Positions 34,245-43,290 of a DNA stretch of 64,000 nucleotides are shown here, in pieces. The translations under genes were made by a program, and so were the position numbers. Under the pieces are notes generated by a model. The model saw nothing but the letters and a program-made list of their open reading frames with translations. It searched no databases and had not been told where the DNA came from. Position 1 is the stretch's first letter. Each line of letters opens with the position of its first letter. Where the stretch lies: positions 1,054,001 to 1,118,000 of the forward strand of contig NZ_AP017313.1 of NCBI RefSeq assembly GCF_002355435.1, written 5' to 3'. The DNA is from Mucilaginibacter gotjawali (GTDB lineage Bacteria; Bacteroidota; Bacteroidia; Sphingobacteriales; Sphingobacteriaceae).

Positions 34245-36356
34245 ATGGCAAGAGATTTAAGATATACAAGAAATATAGGTATTGCCGCGCATATTGATGC
34301 CGGTAAAACCACCACGACGGAGCGTATCCTTTATTATTCGGGCTTTAGCCACAAAATTGGCGAAGTACATGAAGGCGCTGCAACTATGGACTGGATGGCG
34401 CAGGAGCAGGAGCGTGGGATCACCATCACTTCGGCTGCTACTACTATCGACTGGAAATACCGTGGCCATAGCTACCATATCAACATTATTGATACCCCGG
34501 GACACGTAGACTTTACCGTTGAGGTAAACCGCTCATTACGTGTACTGGATGGTTTAGTGTTCCTGTTTTCGGCAGTTGACGGTGTTGAGCCGCAATCTGA
34601 AACCAACTGGAGGCTTGCCAACAACTATAACGTTGCCCGTATAGGCTTCGTAAATAAAATGGACCGCTCAGGCGCCGACTTTTTAAATGTTGTAAAACAA
34701 GTAAAAACTATGCTGGGCAGCAACGCTGTTCCGTTACAGTTACCAATAGGCTCTGAAGACAGCTTCAAAGGTGTTGTTGATTTAATTAACTGGAAGGGTA
34801 TCGTTTGGAATGAGCATGATAAAGGGATGACCTTTACCGAAGTGCCTATCCCTGAGGATATGATCGAGGAAGCAACTGAGTGGAGAGAAAAACTCCTTGA
34901 ATCAGTAGCTGACTATGATGAGAGCCTGATGGAGAAATTCTTTGATGCACCTGAGACCATCACCGAGCGCGAAGTATTGGACGCTTTACGTAAAGCTGTG
35001 CTTGACGCGAAGATCGTTCCTATGGTTTGCGGTTCATCATTCAAAAACAAAGGTGTACAAACCATGCTTGATTATGTGATGGAATTACTTCCTTCACCTA
35101 TGGATGTTAACGGTATTGTTGGCCACAACCCTGATACCGGCGAAGAAATTGTTCGCCAGCCATCAGAAAAAGAGCCTTTTGCAGCTTTGGCGTTCAAAAT
35201 TGCAACTGACCCTTTTGTTGGCCGTTTGTGCTTTATCCGCGTATATTCAGGCAACCTGGAAGCTGGTTCGTATGTATATAACATGCGTTCGGCTAATAAA
35301 GAACGTATCTCACGGATCTTCCAGATGCATGCCAACAAGCAAAATCCTATCCCTAACGTTGGGGCAGGTGATATTGCTGCGGTAGTAGGCTTTAAAGATA
35401 TCAAAACAGGTGATACCCTTTGCGACGAAAAACACCCGATCGTATTGGAGTCAATGAATTTCCCTGAGCCGGTTATCGGTTTGGCTATTGAGCCTAAAAC
35501 TCAGGCTGATATTGATAAGTTGGGTATGGCTTTAGGTAAATTATCTGAAGAAGATCCAACCTTCCGTGTAAAATCTGATGAAGAAACCGGCCAGACCATC
35601 ATTTCAGGTATGGGCGAGCTTCACCTGGATATCATCATGGACCGTTTAAAACGTGAGTTCAAAGTTGAAGTTAACCAGGGCGCGCCACAGGTTGCGTACA
35701 AGGAAGCTATCACAGGTACTACACAGCACCGTGAAACTTACAAGAAACAAACCGGTGGCCGTGGTAAATTTGCCGATATACAGATCATTGTATCGCCTAA
35801 TGACGAAGGTCAGGAAGGCCTGCAGTTTGTGAACGAGATCAGCGGTGGTTCAATCCCCCGTGAGTTTATTCCATCTGTTGAAAAAGGCTTTAAAGCGGCT
35901 ATGGATAATGGCGTATTGGCCGGTTATCCGTTAACCAGCTTAAAAGTACGTTTGATTGATGGTTCGTTCCACGCAGTCGATTCAGATGCGTTATCTTTCG
36001 AGATCGCAGCGAAATCGGCTTACCGTGAAGCATTGCCAAAATGTAAACCGGTATTACTGGAGCCGATCATGAAGATCGAGATCCTTACCCCTGAAGAAAA
36101 CATGGGTGATGTTATCGGTGACATGAACCGTCGTCGTGGCCAGCTTTTAGGTATGGACTCACGTGCAGGTGCGCAGGTAATTAAGGCAACAGTGCCATTG
36201 TCTGAAATGTTTGGTTATGTAACCCAGTTACGTACCATTACTTCGGGCCGTGCAACTTCAACCATGGAGTTTGATCACTATGCCGAAGCACCGCGTAACG
36301 TACAGGAAGAAGTAGTTGCGAAAGCAAAAGGTAAACGTGCTGCTGCAAACGCGTAA
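34245..36356 (+). CDS. fusA: Elongation factor G
   Basis: 703-residue ribosomal translocase. G1 [15 protein letters not shown] (15-29), switch [14 protein letters not shown]4 NKMDRSGAD and the later domains with [18 protein letters not shown] and GFKAAMDNG. Full length, so the canonical EF-G of the str operon. No tuf gene follows; instead a word-repeat hairpin and rpsJ. Confidence 0.98.
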   Translation: MARDLRYTRNIGIAAHIDAGKTTTTERILYYSGFSHKIGEVHEGAATMDWMAQEQERGITITSAATTIDWKYRGHSYHINIIDTPGHVDFTVEVNRSLRVLDGLVFLFSAVDGVEPQSETNWRLANNYNVARIGFVNKMDRSGADFLNVVKQVKTMLGSNAVPLQLPIGSEDSFKGVVDLINWKGIVWNEHDKGMTFTEVPIPEDMIEEATEWREKLLESVADYDESLMEKFFDAPETITEREVLDALRKAVLDAKIVPMVCGSSFKNKGVQTMLDYVMELLPSPMDVNGIVGHNPDTGEEIVRQPSEKEPFAALAFKIATDPFVGRLCFIRVYSGNLEAGSYVYNMRSANKERISRIFQMHANKQNPIPNVGAGDIAAVVGFKDIKTGDTLCDEKHPIVLESMNFPEPVIGLAIEPKTQADIDKLGMALGKLSEEDPTFRVKSDEETGQTIISGMGELHLDIIMDRLKREFKVEVNQGAPQVAYKEAITGTTQHRETYKKQTGGRGKFADIQIIVSPNDEGQEGLQFVNEISGGSIPREFIPSVEKGFKAAMDNGVLAGYPLTSLKVRLIDGSFHAVDSDALSFEIAAKSAYREALPKCKPVLLEPIMKIEILTPEENMGDVIGDMNRRRGQLLGMDSRAGAQVIKATVPLSEMFGYVTQLRTITSGRATSTMEFDHYAEAPRNVQEEVVAKAKGKRAAANA

Positions 36357-36405
36357 TTAGAGATTAGTTGATTGGTGATTAGAGATTAGTTACCAATCAA
36401 CTTAA
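36355..36405. repeat. Intergenic word-repeat hairpin, word gattagagattagttg
   Basis: tagagattagttgattggtg, agagattagt and the inverted piece accaatcaact lie directly after fusA. Confidence 0.7.
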
Positions 36406-36510
36406 TATAAATAAACGGTCAGTGTATAGTTAATAGCTCTTATAGCTGGCCAAATTAAAAATCGGTGAAATCATCGTTAAATCGGTGAAATCCCAAAAAA
36501 CAAAAACAAA

Positions 36511-36816
36511 ATGAGCCAAAGAATCAGGATCAAATTAAAATCTTACGATTACAACCTGGTTGACAAGTCAGCCGAGAAGATCGTAAAAACAGTAAAGCCG
36601 ACAGGCGCTGTTGTAAGCGGACCACTTCCCTTACCAACTGAAAAGAAAGTTTTCACCGTTTTGCGTTCACCGCACGTGAACAAAAAAGCACGTGAGCAAT
36701 TCCAGTTATGTTCATACAAAAGGTTATTAGACATCTACAGTTCAAATTCAAAAACTGTTGATGCGCTGATGAAACTTGAACTGCCCAGCGGCGTTGAAGT
36801 TGAGATCAAAGTGTGA
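36511..36816 (+). CDS. rpsJ: 30S ribosomal protein S10
   Basis: uS10 (101 aa), head of the 30S subunit. Begins [20 protein letters not shown] and contains [20 protein letters not shown]. In most bacteria rplC follows within a few bases; here a repeat element and an intrinsic terminator follow and rplC is 11.3 kb away, so rpsJ is the last gene of its transcript. Confidence 0.98.
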   Translation: MSQRIRIKLKSYDYNLVDKSAEKIVKTVKPTGAVVSGPLPLPTEKKVFTVLRSPHVNKKAREQFQLCSYKRLLDIYSSNSKTVDALMKLELPSGVEVEIKV

Positions 36817-36831
36817 TAGTACCGGAAGATC

Positions 36832-36868
36832 AAGCCTCACCCAACCCTCTCCAAAAGAGAGGGCTTGA
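36832..36868. repeat. Half copy of the CTCACCC/CTCTCC element
   Basis: gcctcacccaaccctctcc then aaaagagagggcttg. It lacks the second inverted half found at 4649 and 10727. Confidence 0.7.
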
Positions 36869-36880
36869 AAAAGGATATAG

Positions 36881-36915
36881 AAAAGGCCATTCGTTTTGCG
36901 GGTGGCCTTTTTTGT
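36881..36915 (+). terminator. Intrinsic terminator after rpsJ
   Basis: Stem aaaaggcca (36881-36889) / tggcctttt (36903-36911) followed by more T. It ends the str-rpsJ transcript before the accessory island. Confidence 0.85.
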
Positions 36916-37002
36916 TTGAGATAGACGCTGTTTTTAGCAAAGGAAAAATTTCGCTGAGTGAGGCCGGGAATACTTCAAACAAAATTGTGCTAATCATGCC
37001 GC

Positions 37003-37068
37003 AGAGCGGCTACCTATCTGTAGAAAAAATAAAAATAAGGTTATTTGCCCCGTCAGGGGCTACCTCTT
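37003..37068. repeat. REP pair left of the RAYT gene
   Basis: Two hairpin units: gccgcagagcggctacctat (from 37003), followed by ctgtagaaaaa, and ttgccccgtcaggggctacc (about 37047-37066). They are mirrored in reverse order and orientation at 37590-37663. Confidence 0.75.
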
Positions 37069-37083
37069 TGGCAAGCTCTCTAT

Positions 37084-37551
37084 TCAATCATCCAATAAAT
37101 CCTGAAAAATATATTTTTCATCATAATCAACTTCATACGCTTTTAACATTTCAAGGTATTCTTCTCTGAACGTTTTTTTCAAATGATGTTGTTTTTGATT
37201 TAAAATATATTTCACCACGCCAGGTATTTGCGAACGGCTGTTACTGAATGCCCCATACCCATCCCGCCATTGAAATTTTCGGGGCGTAAATTGTTTTTTG
37301 TTGATAAATTCAGAACTATCGCCCTTTACAAGCTGCATCAATTGCGAAATGGATTGTTTAAGGTTGAGACCGGCAAAGAAATGCAAATGGTCTGGGACAT
37401 TGTTTATAGCAAGCATCTTATGCCCGTTGTTTTGAACGATTCCCGTGATGTATTTTTGAAGTTCGTCCTCCCAATCGGGGAGTATCACCGCTTTGCGATA
37501 TTTTACGGCAAATACAAAATGTATATAAACCTGGCTGTAGGTATTTGACAT
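37084..37551 (-). CDS. REP-associated tyrosine transposase (Y1/IS200-like)
   Basis: 155-residue single-strand DNA transposase of the TnpA_REP/RAYT type. Seen: HUH-like metal motif DHLHFF (His55, His57), the catalytic tyrosine candidate Tyr115 in GVVKYILNQKQHH, and the conserved KFQWRDGYGAFSNS. Complete. Inverted REP pairs stand at equal distance on both sides, as expected for a RAYT that recognises and copies its own REPs. No TnpB partner. Confidence 0.93.
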   Translation of the reverse strand: MSNTYSQVYIHFVFAVKYRKAVILPDWEDELQKYITGIVQNNGHKMLAINNVPDHLHFFAGLNLKQSISQLMQLVKGDSSEFINKKQFTPRKFQWRDGYGAFSNSRSQIPGVVKYILNQKQHHLKKTFREEYLEMLKAYEVDYDEKYIFQDLLDD

Positions 37552-37589
37552 GGGCTGAAAATAGCAAAAAATGTTTGTTCAAAAAAAAG

Positions 37590-37663
37590 AATAGGTAGCC
37601 CCTAAGGGGCAAAATAAAGTGATTGCGGTTTTTCTACAAATAGGTTGCCCCTAGCGGGGCAGA
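37590..37663. repeat. REP pair right of the RAYT gene
   Basis: ggtagcccctaaggggcaaa (about 37592) and, after tttttctacaaat, aggttgcccctagcggggca (to about 37663). Inverted counterparts of the left pair. Confidence 0.75.
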
Positions 37664-37784
37664 ATTTTCAGTTCTAGCCACAACCTATTACATTTTGCGT
37701 TAAGCCTGGGCTAAGAGAATATCGCACGACGACATAGTGCGAGAATAAAATAACAGAAAAAGTAAGTCACCCTGGAGGCCGCTT

Positions 37785-37814
37785 TTTGAGTTTGTAGTAT
37801 TTTAATTAAATTTG
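37785..37814 (+). promoter_or_regulatory. Promoter of the small antitoxin-like gene, leaderless
   Basis: TTTG (37785-37788), 18-base spacer, TAAATTTG (37807-37814); the ATG is at 37819, four bases after the element. Confidence 0.65.
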
Positions 37815-37818
37815 ATAT

Positions 37819-38028
37819 ATGGCAATCTACGTAATACACCCCACCGATGAGCAGGAAAAGTTCTTGATGGCTTTTCTCGAAGATTCTGAAATCCCGTTTG
37901 TAAAAGATGACGAGGGACCGTTGCCGCAGCATGTGCTTGACGGTATTGCCCAGGGACAGGCTGATATTGAAGCAGGTAGGTTTATCACATATGATGAGTT
38001 TAAAAAGCGGATGAAATCTACTAAATGA
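37819..38028 (+). CDS. Antitoxin-like small protein, toxin missing
   Basis: 69 residues, MAIYVIHPTDEQEKFLMAFL then a C-terminal acidic/basic helix DIEAGRFITYDEFKKRMKS. The shape (N-terminal strand-helix, C-terminal tail ending in a Tyr-x-Glu-Phe-type helix) fits type II antitoxins next to RelE/YafQ-like toxins. No toxin follows: the next gene is on the other strand. Leaderless promoter as in the other toxin-antitoxin loci here. Confidence 0.65.
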   Translation: MAIYVIHPTDEQEKFLMAFLEDSEIPFVKDDEGPLPQHVLDGIAQGQADIEAGRFITYDEFKKRMKSTK

Positions 38029-38050
38029 CCTGCCCGGTTACAAATCAATT

Positions 38051-38497
38051 TCAAATTTCCCATTTCCCGGTCGAATCCAAAAAATTAAGCCAAACGCCTT
38101 CCAGTTCGTCAACCAGTTGTGGTTTTATGGAGATACCCGATGCCTGGGGCGTCCAGTTCTGTGCGGCAAGGTTACCGGTTTTTAAAATATCTAAAGTAAG
38201 AATTGGTTCTTTATCCGGGTTCAGCAAAACATCCAATGCCACCGTAATCCGATAATAATGCCTGCCATCACGAAAGGCCGGGTAAGCATCCGCAGCTATC
38301 GTGCCCGATGCAAATATGCCTTTCGGCTCAATGCCTACCCTAACAATATAGGCCCTGTCGCCGGGTTTAATACTTTTATGGCTGATTACGCTCCAGTTAT
38401 CTTCCAGGTGCCCGGTTTCGGCCAGCTTTTTAATGTCGTCGTCTAAATCCGCCCATTTAAATTTTAACGGGTTCCAACCAAAAAGATAAGCTTTCAT
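38051..38497 (-). CDS. EVE/PUA-like domain protein
   Basis: 148 residues. Begins MKAYLFGWNPLKFKWADLDD and has an EVE-like pattern: WSVISHKSIKPGDRAYIVRV, then PKGIFASGTIAADAYPAF and a strand HYYRITVALDVLL. Such domains read modified bases and often sit at the N-terminus of HNH restriction enzymes; here the protein ends just after the domain, without a nuclease. It may be a truncated defence protein. Located 10 bases after the glyoxalase remnant on the same strand. Confidence 0.65.
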   Translation of the reverse strand: MKAYLFGWNPLKFKWADLDDDIKKLAETGHLEDNWSVISHKSIKPGDRAYIVRVGIEPKGIFASGTIAADAYPAFRDGRHYYRITVALDVLLNPDKEPILTLDILKTGNLAAQNWTPQASGISIKPQLVDELEGVWLNFLDSTGKWEI

Positions 38498-38507
38498 TTC
38501 ACCTTCT

Positions 38508-38675
38508 CTATAAATGTGATCCTTTTCCCCACACTCTTAATGAAGCTTGCATAAATTTGGGCATACCCCGTTCAAAAACGTGTATCGAGTCGATCTTAAA
38601 GCCCAGCCAGTCAACATAAAACTCAATAGTTTTATCGTAATCAAAAATACGGAGTGTGGGTTTGATAACTGACAT
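38508..38675 (-). pseudogene. Truncated glyoxalase/bleomycin-resistance-like gene
   Basis: From an ATG at 38675: MSVIKPTLRIFDYDKTIEFY then VDWLGFKIDSIHVFERGMPK, which is the first half of a glyoxalase-superfamily domain. After FMQAS the similarity stops and the frame ends at HL within about ten codons, so the second half, including the metal ligands, is missing. The longer in-frame start at 38798 runs through a repeat of attctga words. Confidence 0.7.
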
Positions 38676-38742
38676 CGCAATTGAATTTGAAAAAATATTA
38701 TTCTGAGAATTCTTCAATTCTGAAAATTCTGATTCAGACATC

Positions 38743-39492
38743 CTATCTCCCCAATAACTCATCCAACTTATTGCGCTCGGTTTGCAGTTCCCGGGCAAGT
38801 TTCTTTTCTTTTTCGTTGGCTTTGGTTTTATAGGTTTTAAATTCTTCTTCCAGTTCGCTGTAAAGCTGGGTGCGATAGGTAGCTTCGCGCTTTAAACTGC
38901 CTGAGCGAATGATCACCACCAGGGCAATCACACCAAAAAGAATTACCAGGCCCCAAACAATGAGGTTATAAGCGGTTTTTGAGAACAGCAACCCGAAGAT
39001 TTCGATTCCGTCCACTTTGTTTATCTCTGCGTCTTTGGCGTTGATTTGGGTATTTAAACTGTCGATGGTTTTACTTTGTATGCTCAGCTTCTTCAACGCA
39101 GTATTCAACCTTGCGCGGTTTATGTTCAACGTATCCGAAGCGTTTTTCCAAAGTGCGGAGATCAGCGGCTGCTGGTAATGGTATACTTTGGATAAAAGAT
39201 ACTGGTACTGGCTGTTAAGGCTATTGTTTGCAGGTGCCGGGGCCGGCGCTGTGGTATCCTTCTTTACGGTGTCTTTATTTACCGCGGCCTGTTGAATAGC
39301 CGGCGGCCGAACTGCTGCCTTCTGCTGTGCAGCTTTGGCAGCTGAATCAATTTTATACCGGTGATATGCGGCGCCGGTATACTTATAAATATGGTGCGGC
39401 TTTGCGTTATGAGACTTCTTTACCGTATCCTGGGCAAAACCCGCGGCGGATAAGAAGCAAATAACAAGCGCAATCAATTTTATCCTCAACAT
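38743..39492 (-). CDS. Membrane-anchored coiled-coil protein with signal peptide
   Basis: 249 residues from the ATG at 39492 (MLRIKLIALVICFLSAAGFA), which begins a signal peptide; an upstream extension adds ten residues of no obvious use. A Pro/Ala/Lys-rich linker (about 60-95) is followed by a helical region with coiled-coil character, a membrane segment (IVWGLVILFGVIALVVII) and a strongly charged C-terminal coiled coil (ELEEEFKTYKTKANEKEKKL). I recall relatives annotated as tRNA methyltransferase without any such domain; I see no enzyme motif. Function unknown. Confidence 0.7.
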   Translation of the reverse strand: MLRIKLIALVICFLSAAGFAQDTVKKSHNAKPHHIYKYTGAAYHRYKIDSAAKAAQQKAAVRPPAIQQAAVNKDTVKKDTTAPAPAPANNSLNSQYQYLLSKVYHYQQPLISALWKNASDTLNINRARLNTALKKLSIQSKTIDSLNTQINAKDAEINKVDGIEIFGLLFSKTAYNLIVWGLVILFGVIALVVIIRSGSLKREATYRTQLYSELEEEFKTYKTKANEKEKKLARELQTERNKLDELLGR

Positions 39493-39547
39493 AAAAACGT
39501 GTTTATAAAGTAAAATTAACATTTAGAAGTGAGAAGTGTGATATTTT

Positions 39548-39672
39548 TTTAGTCGGAAAGTCGGTAAAGTCCGGAAGTCCGGGAGATTTTTAGTATTACA
39601 GCCCAATCATCTATTTTTTTCTTTCTTACTTTCCGGACTTTCGGACTTTACCGACTTTCCGGACTTTCCGCT
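39548..39672. repeat. Intergenic word-repeat hairpin, word gtccggaaagtcgg
   Basis: Arm one (about 39551-39583) gtcggaaagtcggtaaagtc and cggaagtccgg; arm two (about 39631-39672) ccggactttcggactttacc, gactttccggactttccg. Directly upstream of the prephenate dehydrogenase promoter. Confidence 0.85.
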
Positions 39673-39683
39673 ATCTTAGCACC

Positions 39684-40943
39684 ATGAATATAGGCATGAT
39701 TGGCCTGGGAGATATGGGACGTTTGTATGCGAAAGCATTTGCAACGGCCGGTTACCAGGTTTGCGGCTGTGACCTGCCCGGCAACAGGCAAAAGCTGGAA
39801 GATGAACTTAACCCTTTTGGTATACACATTGTGGATAGCGGGAAAGATGTTTCCCGTACTTCCGACCTGATCATCTACTCCGTTGAAGCCGAAAGCCTGG
39901 CAAGGGTGGTTGCCGAATGCGGCCCCGCGACTAAATACGGCGCCATCGTGGCCGGCCAAACTTCGGTTAAAACGCCGGAGATCGAGACCTTTGAAAAATA
40001 CCTGCCCGCCGATGCACAGATCGTTACCTTTCATGCCATGCATGGGCCAGGTTTTGCGCCTAAGGGGCAAAAACTGATCCTGATCAACCACAGGGCTGAT
40101 GCAGAAGCCTATCAGCGCATGCTCGACCTGTTTACCGCCCTCGAAACGGATATTGTGGAAATAGCCAATTACCACGATCACGATAAAATAGTGGCCGATA
40201 CCCAGGCCGTAACCCACGTAGGTTTTGAGAGCATGGGTACCGCCTGGAAAGAGGCTGGGTTTTTCCCATGGGAAAATGCCTCCTATGTGGGCGGTATCGA
40301 TAATGTAAAGATCCTCACCACCCTGCGGATCTTCAGCTATAAAGCACACGTTTATGGCGGCTTGGCTATCATGAACCCTTATGCCCGGCAACAGGTGAAG
40401 CGTTATGCGGTGTCCGAGTCGGAATTATTTAAGCTGATGATCAAAGAGGAGGAAGAGGCTTTTCGCCAGAGGCTTTACCGTGCACGCGATTTTGTTTTCC
40501 ACGAAAGCCGCAAACCGATCATGCTGAATGATACTGTAATGAGGGAGTTTGCCCTGGGCCAGAAGCCGGAACATCAAAAACCAAACTCGCATTTAAGCAT
40601 TTTAAGTATGGTTGATGCCTGGTACCACCTCGGCGTAAATCCCTATGATAACCTGATCTGCCAGACGCCGCCATTCCGCCTGCGCCTGGGTATTGCCGAA
40701 TACTTGTTTAAAAATGAGGAGTTACTGGAAGAATCTATCCTTACTGCCGTTTACGATAAAACCATCCGCGGCGACGACCTGGAGTTTCATTCAGCGGTAA
40801 GGGAATGGTCGTCCATCATTGGCTATGGCGATATGGAAGGCTACAAAAAGCACTTTAATGATGTGCAGGCCTTTTTTAAAGGAAGGCTGGAAGAAGGAAA
40901 TAAGCAAAGTGCTGAACTGATCAGAAGGCTGATGATGGAATAG
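39684..40943 (+). CDS. tyrA: Prephenate dehydrogenase, fungal TYR1-like
   Basis: 419 residues. Oxidative decarboxylation of prephenate to 4-hydroxyphenylpyruvate in tyrosine synthesis. N-terminal Rossmann domain with GLGDMG (7-12), IIYSVEAE (63-70) and GQTSVKTPEIE (91-101), then HAMHGP, INHR, ADTQAVTH (171-178) with FESMGTAW, HVYGGLAIMNP, NSHLSILSMVDAWYHLGVNP and YDNLICQTPPFR. From memory these blocks match Saccharomyces TYR1 along the whole length and are unlike E. coli or Bacillus TyrA. Near-consensus TATCTTAG ends four bases before the ATG (leaderless). It lies in the island with no other aromatic genes. Confidence 0.88.
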   Translation: MNIGMIGLGDMGRLYAKAFATAGYQVCGCDLPGNRQKLEDELNPFGIHIVDSGKDVSRTSDLIIYSVEAESLARVVAECGPATKYGAIVAGQTSVKTPEIETFEKYLPADAQIVTFHAMHGPGFAPKGQKLILINHRADAEAYQRMLDLFTALETDIVEIANYHDHDKIVADTQAVTHVGFESMGTAWKEAGFFPWENASYVGGIDNVKILTTLRIFSYKAHVYGGLAIMNPYARQQVKRYAVSESELFKLMIKEEEEAFRQRLYRARDFVFHESRKPIMLNDTVMREFALGQKPEHQKPNSHLSILSMVDAWYHLGVNPYDNLICQTPPFRLRLGIAEYLFKNEELLEESILTAVYDKTIRGDDLEFHSAVREWSSIIGYGDMEGYKKHFNDVQAFFKGRLEEGNKQSAELIRRLMME

Positions 40944-40945
40944 GA

Positions 40946-41022
40946 TCACAGATTTTTTGATTGATTACACAGGTTACACGGATTTAAATTAAGTAAAATC
41001 CGTGTAACCTGTGATTAAAAAT
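40946..41022. repeat. Intergenic word-repeat hairpin, word acaggttacacggattt
   Basis: tgattacacaggttacacgg (about 40963-40986) against ccgtgtaacctgtgatta (about 40999-41017), an almost perfect long stem after tyrA; can serve as a transcription or mRNA boundary. Confidence 0.8.
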
Positions 41023-41044
41023 TTGCTTAATCCCGGTTCAGATA

Positions 41045-42457
41045 TTAATTCGATGCCGAAAACAGTGTCCAGGGATAAGCTTTCATATCCCTAAGGTATT
41101 TGCTTTGGGTCTTCGCATATTCGGGATGGGCTTTTAAAAACGGTGCGGCTAAAAAGTCGTCTCCGCCCGGATGGCCCATGTGCGCCCAGAACTGCATTTT
41201 ACCCGCCAGTGCTGCCGTGGTTACTTTACCCTGCACAGCGCCCATCGGGAAAAATGGCCCTTCATGAAATTCTTTACACCCCAGCGGGTCCTGGTCCACA
41301 TGCCCGTCAATTACGCAGCGATCATAGGCCGATTTATTATTAAGCGCATCAAAGTGATCGCCTTCAATGGCTTTCCCTGTGGAGTCATCCAGTTTGCCTT
41401 TATATTGCACATGCACCAATTGTTCCATCCGCTTCTTGCGGGCATTTGGCGAGGTCGTTTTGTCATTCACATCAAAAGTAGTTTCCTCTTTGATCAGTTT
41501 AGGGTCGCTGGCGAAGTTGGTGCCGATAAAAGCGGTATCCTTTGAGCGCCAGAGCTTAAAGTCTCTTAAACCCAGTTCCAGTTTGGCCACTTCGTTGGTT
41601 TTAGTATCACCAATCAGCCAGTCGTTGGCATAACCGCCGTTGTTATCCGTGGTCATAATCTTCACCGCATCATCAATGCTGTTACTGTATTGGGCCGCAC
41701 GGCGGGCACGCACAAATTCAGGTGTTTTGGTGGTGTCGTAGCCTTTAAACTGTGTAATGGTGGTTTCGGTGATCAAAATTCCGCTTTTGGTGATCAGAAA
41801 ATCATCCCCGCTATGGATAAAGCCGGGGCCGGTGTCCATCAAAAACTCATTGCCCTTTGCAGGTTTTATATCAGCAATCACATTCCAGCGTTCGCCCACG
41901 ATGTAATCCGTCCAGTTATTATGGGCAATCACAATTTTATGATCTTTGGTATAGCTGCCTGTGGCAATAAAGGCACTGCAATTACCCGGGGCCCGGTTAT
42001 CGCCACTGCCCGGTTTTTCCTTTTCCATCAACATCGGCACGTAGTAGCCTGGTAACTCGTAATAAGCATTCATCGCTGCTATATCAAGCGTATCATACTT
42101 AAATCCTTTGGCCTGCAAGCCGTCCACCATACCTTTTATTTCATCCTGGTATTCTTTGTCTATCTTCTTCCATATAAAGCGTTGTGCCGCACCCCGGTAA
42201 AACGCCCAGTCCTTGCCGCTGCTGGGTGGCAGGTAGTATTGCAATACTTTAATCATAGTATCAATCTCTTTGGCTACCAGGTAGCCATGCTGGTAACCGA
42301 TATCAGCCGGCGCACCCGCAAGGTGGATATAGATCCAGCCGTTTTTGTCTTCGCGGGTGGCGTTGCCCAGGCGGCTGTCGGTTGGTGCTTTTGTTTTACA
42401 ACTATAGAAAAGGGCTCCGGCAGCTAATAATGAAAGGAAGGTGATTTTTAATTTCAT
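41045..42457 (-). CDS. Lipoprotein hydrolase of the phospholipase B-like / C45 Ntn family
   Basis: 470 residues. Lipobox GALFYSC (Cys20). Mature domain resembles Ntn-hydrolases of the C45/phospholipase B-like group: a region before the nucleophile (GYQHGYLVAKEIDTMIKVLQ), then GNCSAFIATGS with nucleophile candidate Cys160 and the conserved IVIAHNNWTDY, followed by LMDTGPGFIHSGDDFLITKS and SGILITETTI. Probably an autoprocessed periplasmic amidase or acyltransferase. Its ATG overlaps the stop of the upstream TonB-like gene by 4 bases, so the two are co-translated. Confidence 0.82.
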   Translation of the reverse strand: MKLKITFLSLLAAGALFYSCKTKAPTDSRLGNATREDKNGWIYIHLAGAPADIGYQHGYLVAKEIDTMIKVLQYYLPPSSGKDWAFYRGAAQRFIWKKIDKEYQDEIKGMVDGLQAKGFKYDTLDIAAMNAYYELPGYYVPMLMEKEKPGSGDNRAPGNCSAFIATGSYTKDHKIVIAHNNWTDYIVGERWNVIADIKPAKGNEFLMDTGPGFIHSGDDFLITKSGILITETTITQFKGYDTTKTPEFVRARRAAQYSNSIDDAVKIMTTDNNGGYANDWLIGDTKTNEVAKLELGLRDFKLWRSKDTAFIGTNFASDPKLIKEETTFDVNDKTTSPNARKKRMEQLVHVQYKGKLDDSTGKAIEGDHFDALNNKSAYDRCVIDGHVDQDPLGCKEFHEGPFFPMGAVQGKVTTAALAGKMQFWAHMGHPGGDDFLAAPFLKAHPEYAKTQSKYLRDMKAYPWTLFSASN

Positions 42458-43098
42458 GATTTTTTTAAGATGATTAAGTAAACTTCTTTTTTATCGGGCA
42501 TTTCAAATTTTTCAACTTTATTATAATTATAAAAAGGCTCGGCAACTTCTATCTGATCAGATGGAAACGACCTGCCAAGTATTTTTTCCGCCTCGTCAAT
42601 AGTATATAAAACACCTTTGATATTGAACACAAAGCCATATTTTGAATTTCTTAAATTCCCGATATAGGTTGTCGCTGGTGCGCCGCCAAGCGAAAAACTG
42701 ATGGGTACATTAAACTGTACTCTTACCGGGCGGCCATTTTGTATCGCCGGTCGCCAAACCGGCGAAGCTTCTAAAAGTCTTACGGCTTCAGCTTCGCAAC
42801 CCGCACCTACACAATTTCTTGGCGTAGCATTAATGACATGTCCACCTTCATCTACCGTAAAAGACACCAAAAGCTTCCCGTTAACGCCAATTAAACGGGC
42901 TACTTTCGGGTATTGAAGGTTTTTAGCCAGGTAATTACTAAAGGCCTGGTATCCGCCCGGAAATTCTGGTATTTGTTCAACCGAGGTAAAAACCCTGCTA
43001 TCATTTTTTGTTTTCCCGGCATCTGTACTTGTGGTATCCTGTGCATGGCTGAGTTGGCAGGTTAGCAGCAGTACAGGCAGAAAACAAAATAATTTCAT
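42454..43098 (-). CDS. TonB C-terminal domain secreted protein
   Basis: 214 residues from the ATG at 43098, where the signal peptide MKLFCFLPVLLLTCQLSHAQ begins; an in-frame extension of 33 residues upstream has no support. TonB-like C-terminal domain at about 50-150: VEQIPEFPGGYQAFSNYLAK, LQYPKVARLIGVNGKLLVSF, FTVDEGGHV, CEAEAVRLLEASPVWRPAIQ. There is no membrane anchor or proline linker, so it is a periplasmic stand-alone domain, not a classic energy transducer. Coupled to the lipoprotein hydrolase gene downstream. Confidence 0.85.
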   Translation of the reverse strand: MKLFCFLPVLLLTCQLSHAQDTTSTDAGKTKNDSRVFTSVEQIPEFPGGYQAFSNYLAKNLQYPKVARLIGVNGKLLVSFTVDEGGHVINATPRNCVGAGCEAEAVRLLEASPVWRPAIQNGRPVRVQFNVPISFSLGGAPATTYIGNLRNSKYGFVFNIKGVLYTIDEAEKILGRSFPSDQIEVAEPFYNYNKVEKFEMPDKKEVYLIILKKS

Positions 43099-43290
43099 AA
43101 GGTAAAGATAAAATATTTGATATTCTTTCCAACAAAGCCTTGTTTTTTTGCGGCTTTTTGTTTTTCTGAAAACCCTTCGCCCCGGTAACGATAACATATG
43201 CCCATATCATAACCATTTGATTTTATTTGGTTTATCGGTATTTTTTTTATTTTTGGTTACCTTTTACTATTTACAATTAAAGCCCAAAAC

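Noticed and set aside
36813..37169. 118-codon plus-strand ORF after rpsJ
   Set aside because: It runs through a terminator, two repeat elements and into the end of the RAYT gene on the other strand; no protein-like pattern.
38676..38798. Extended N-terminus of the glyoxalase fragment
   Set aside because: This stretch consists of attctga-type word repeats; homology begins at the ATG at 38675.
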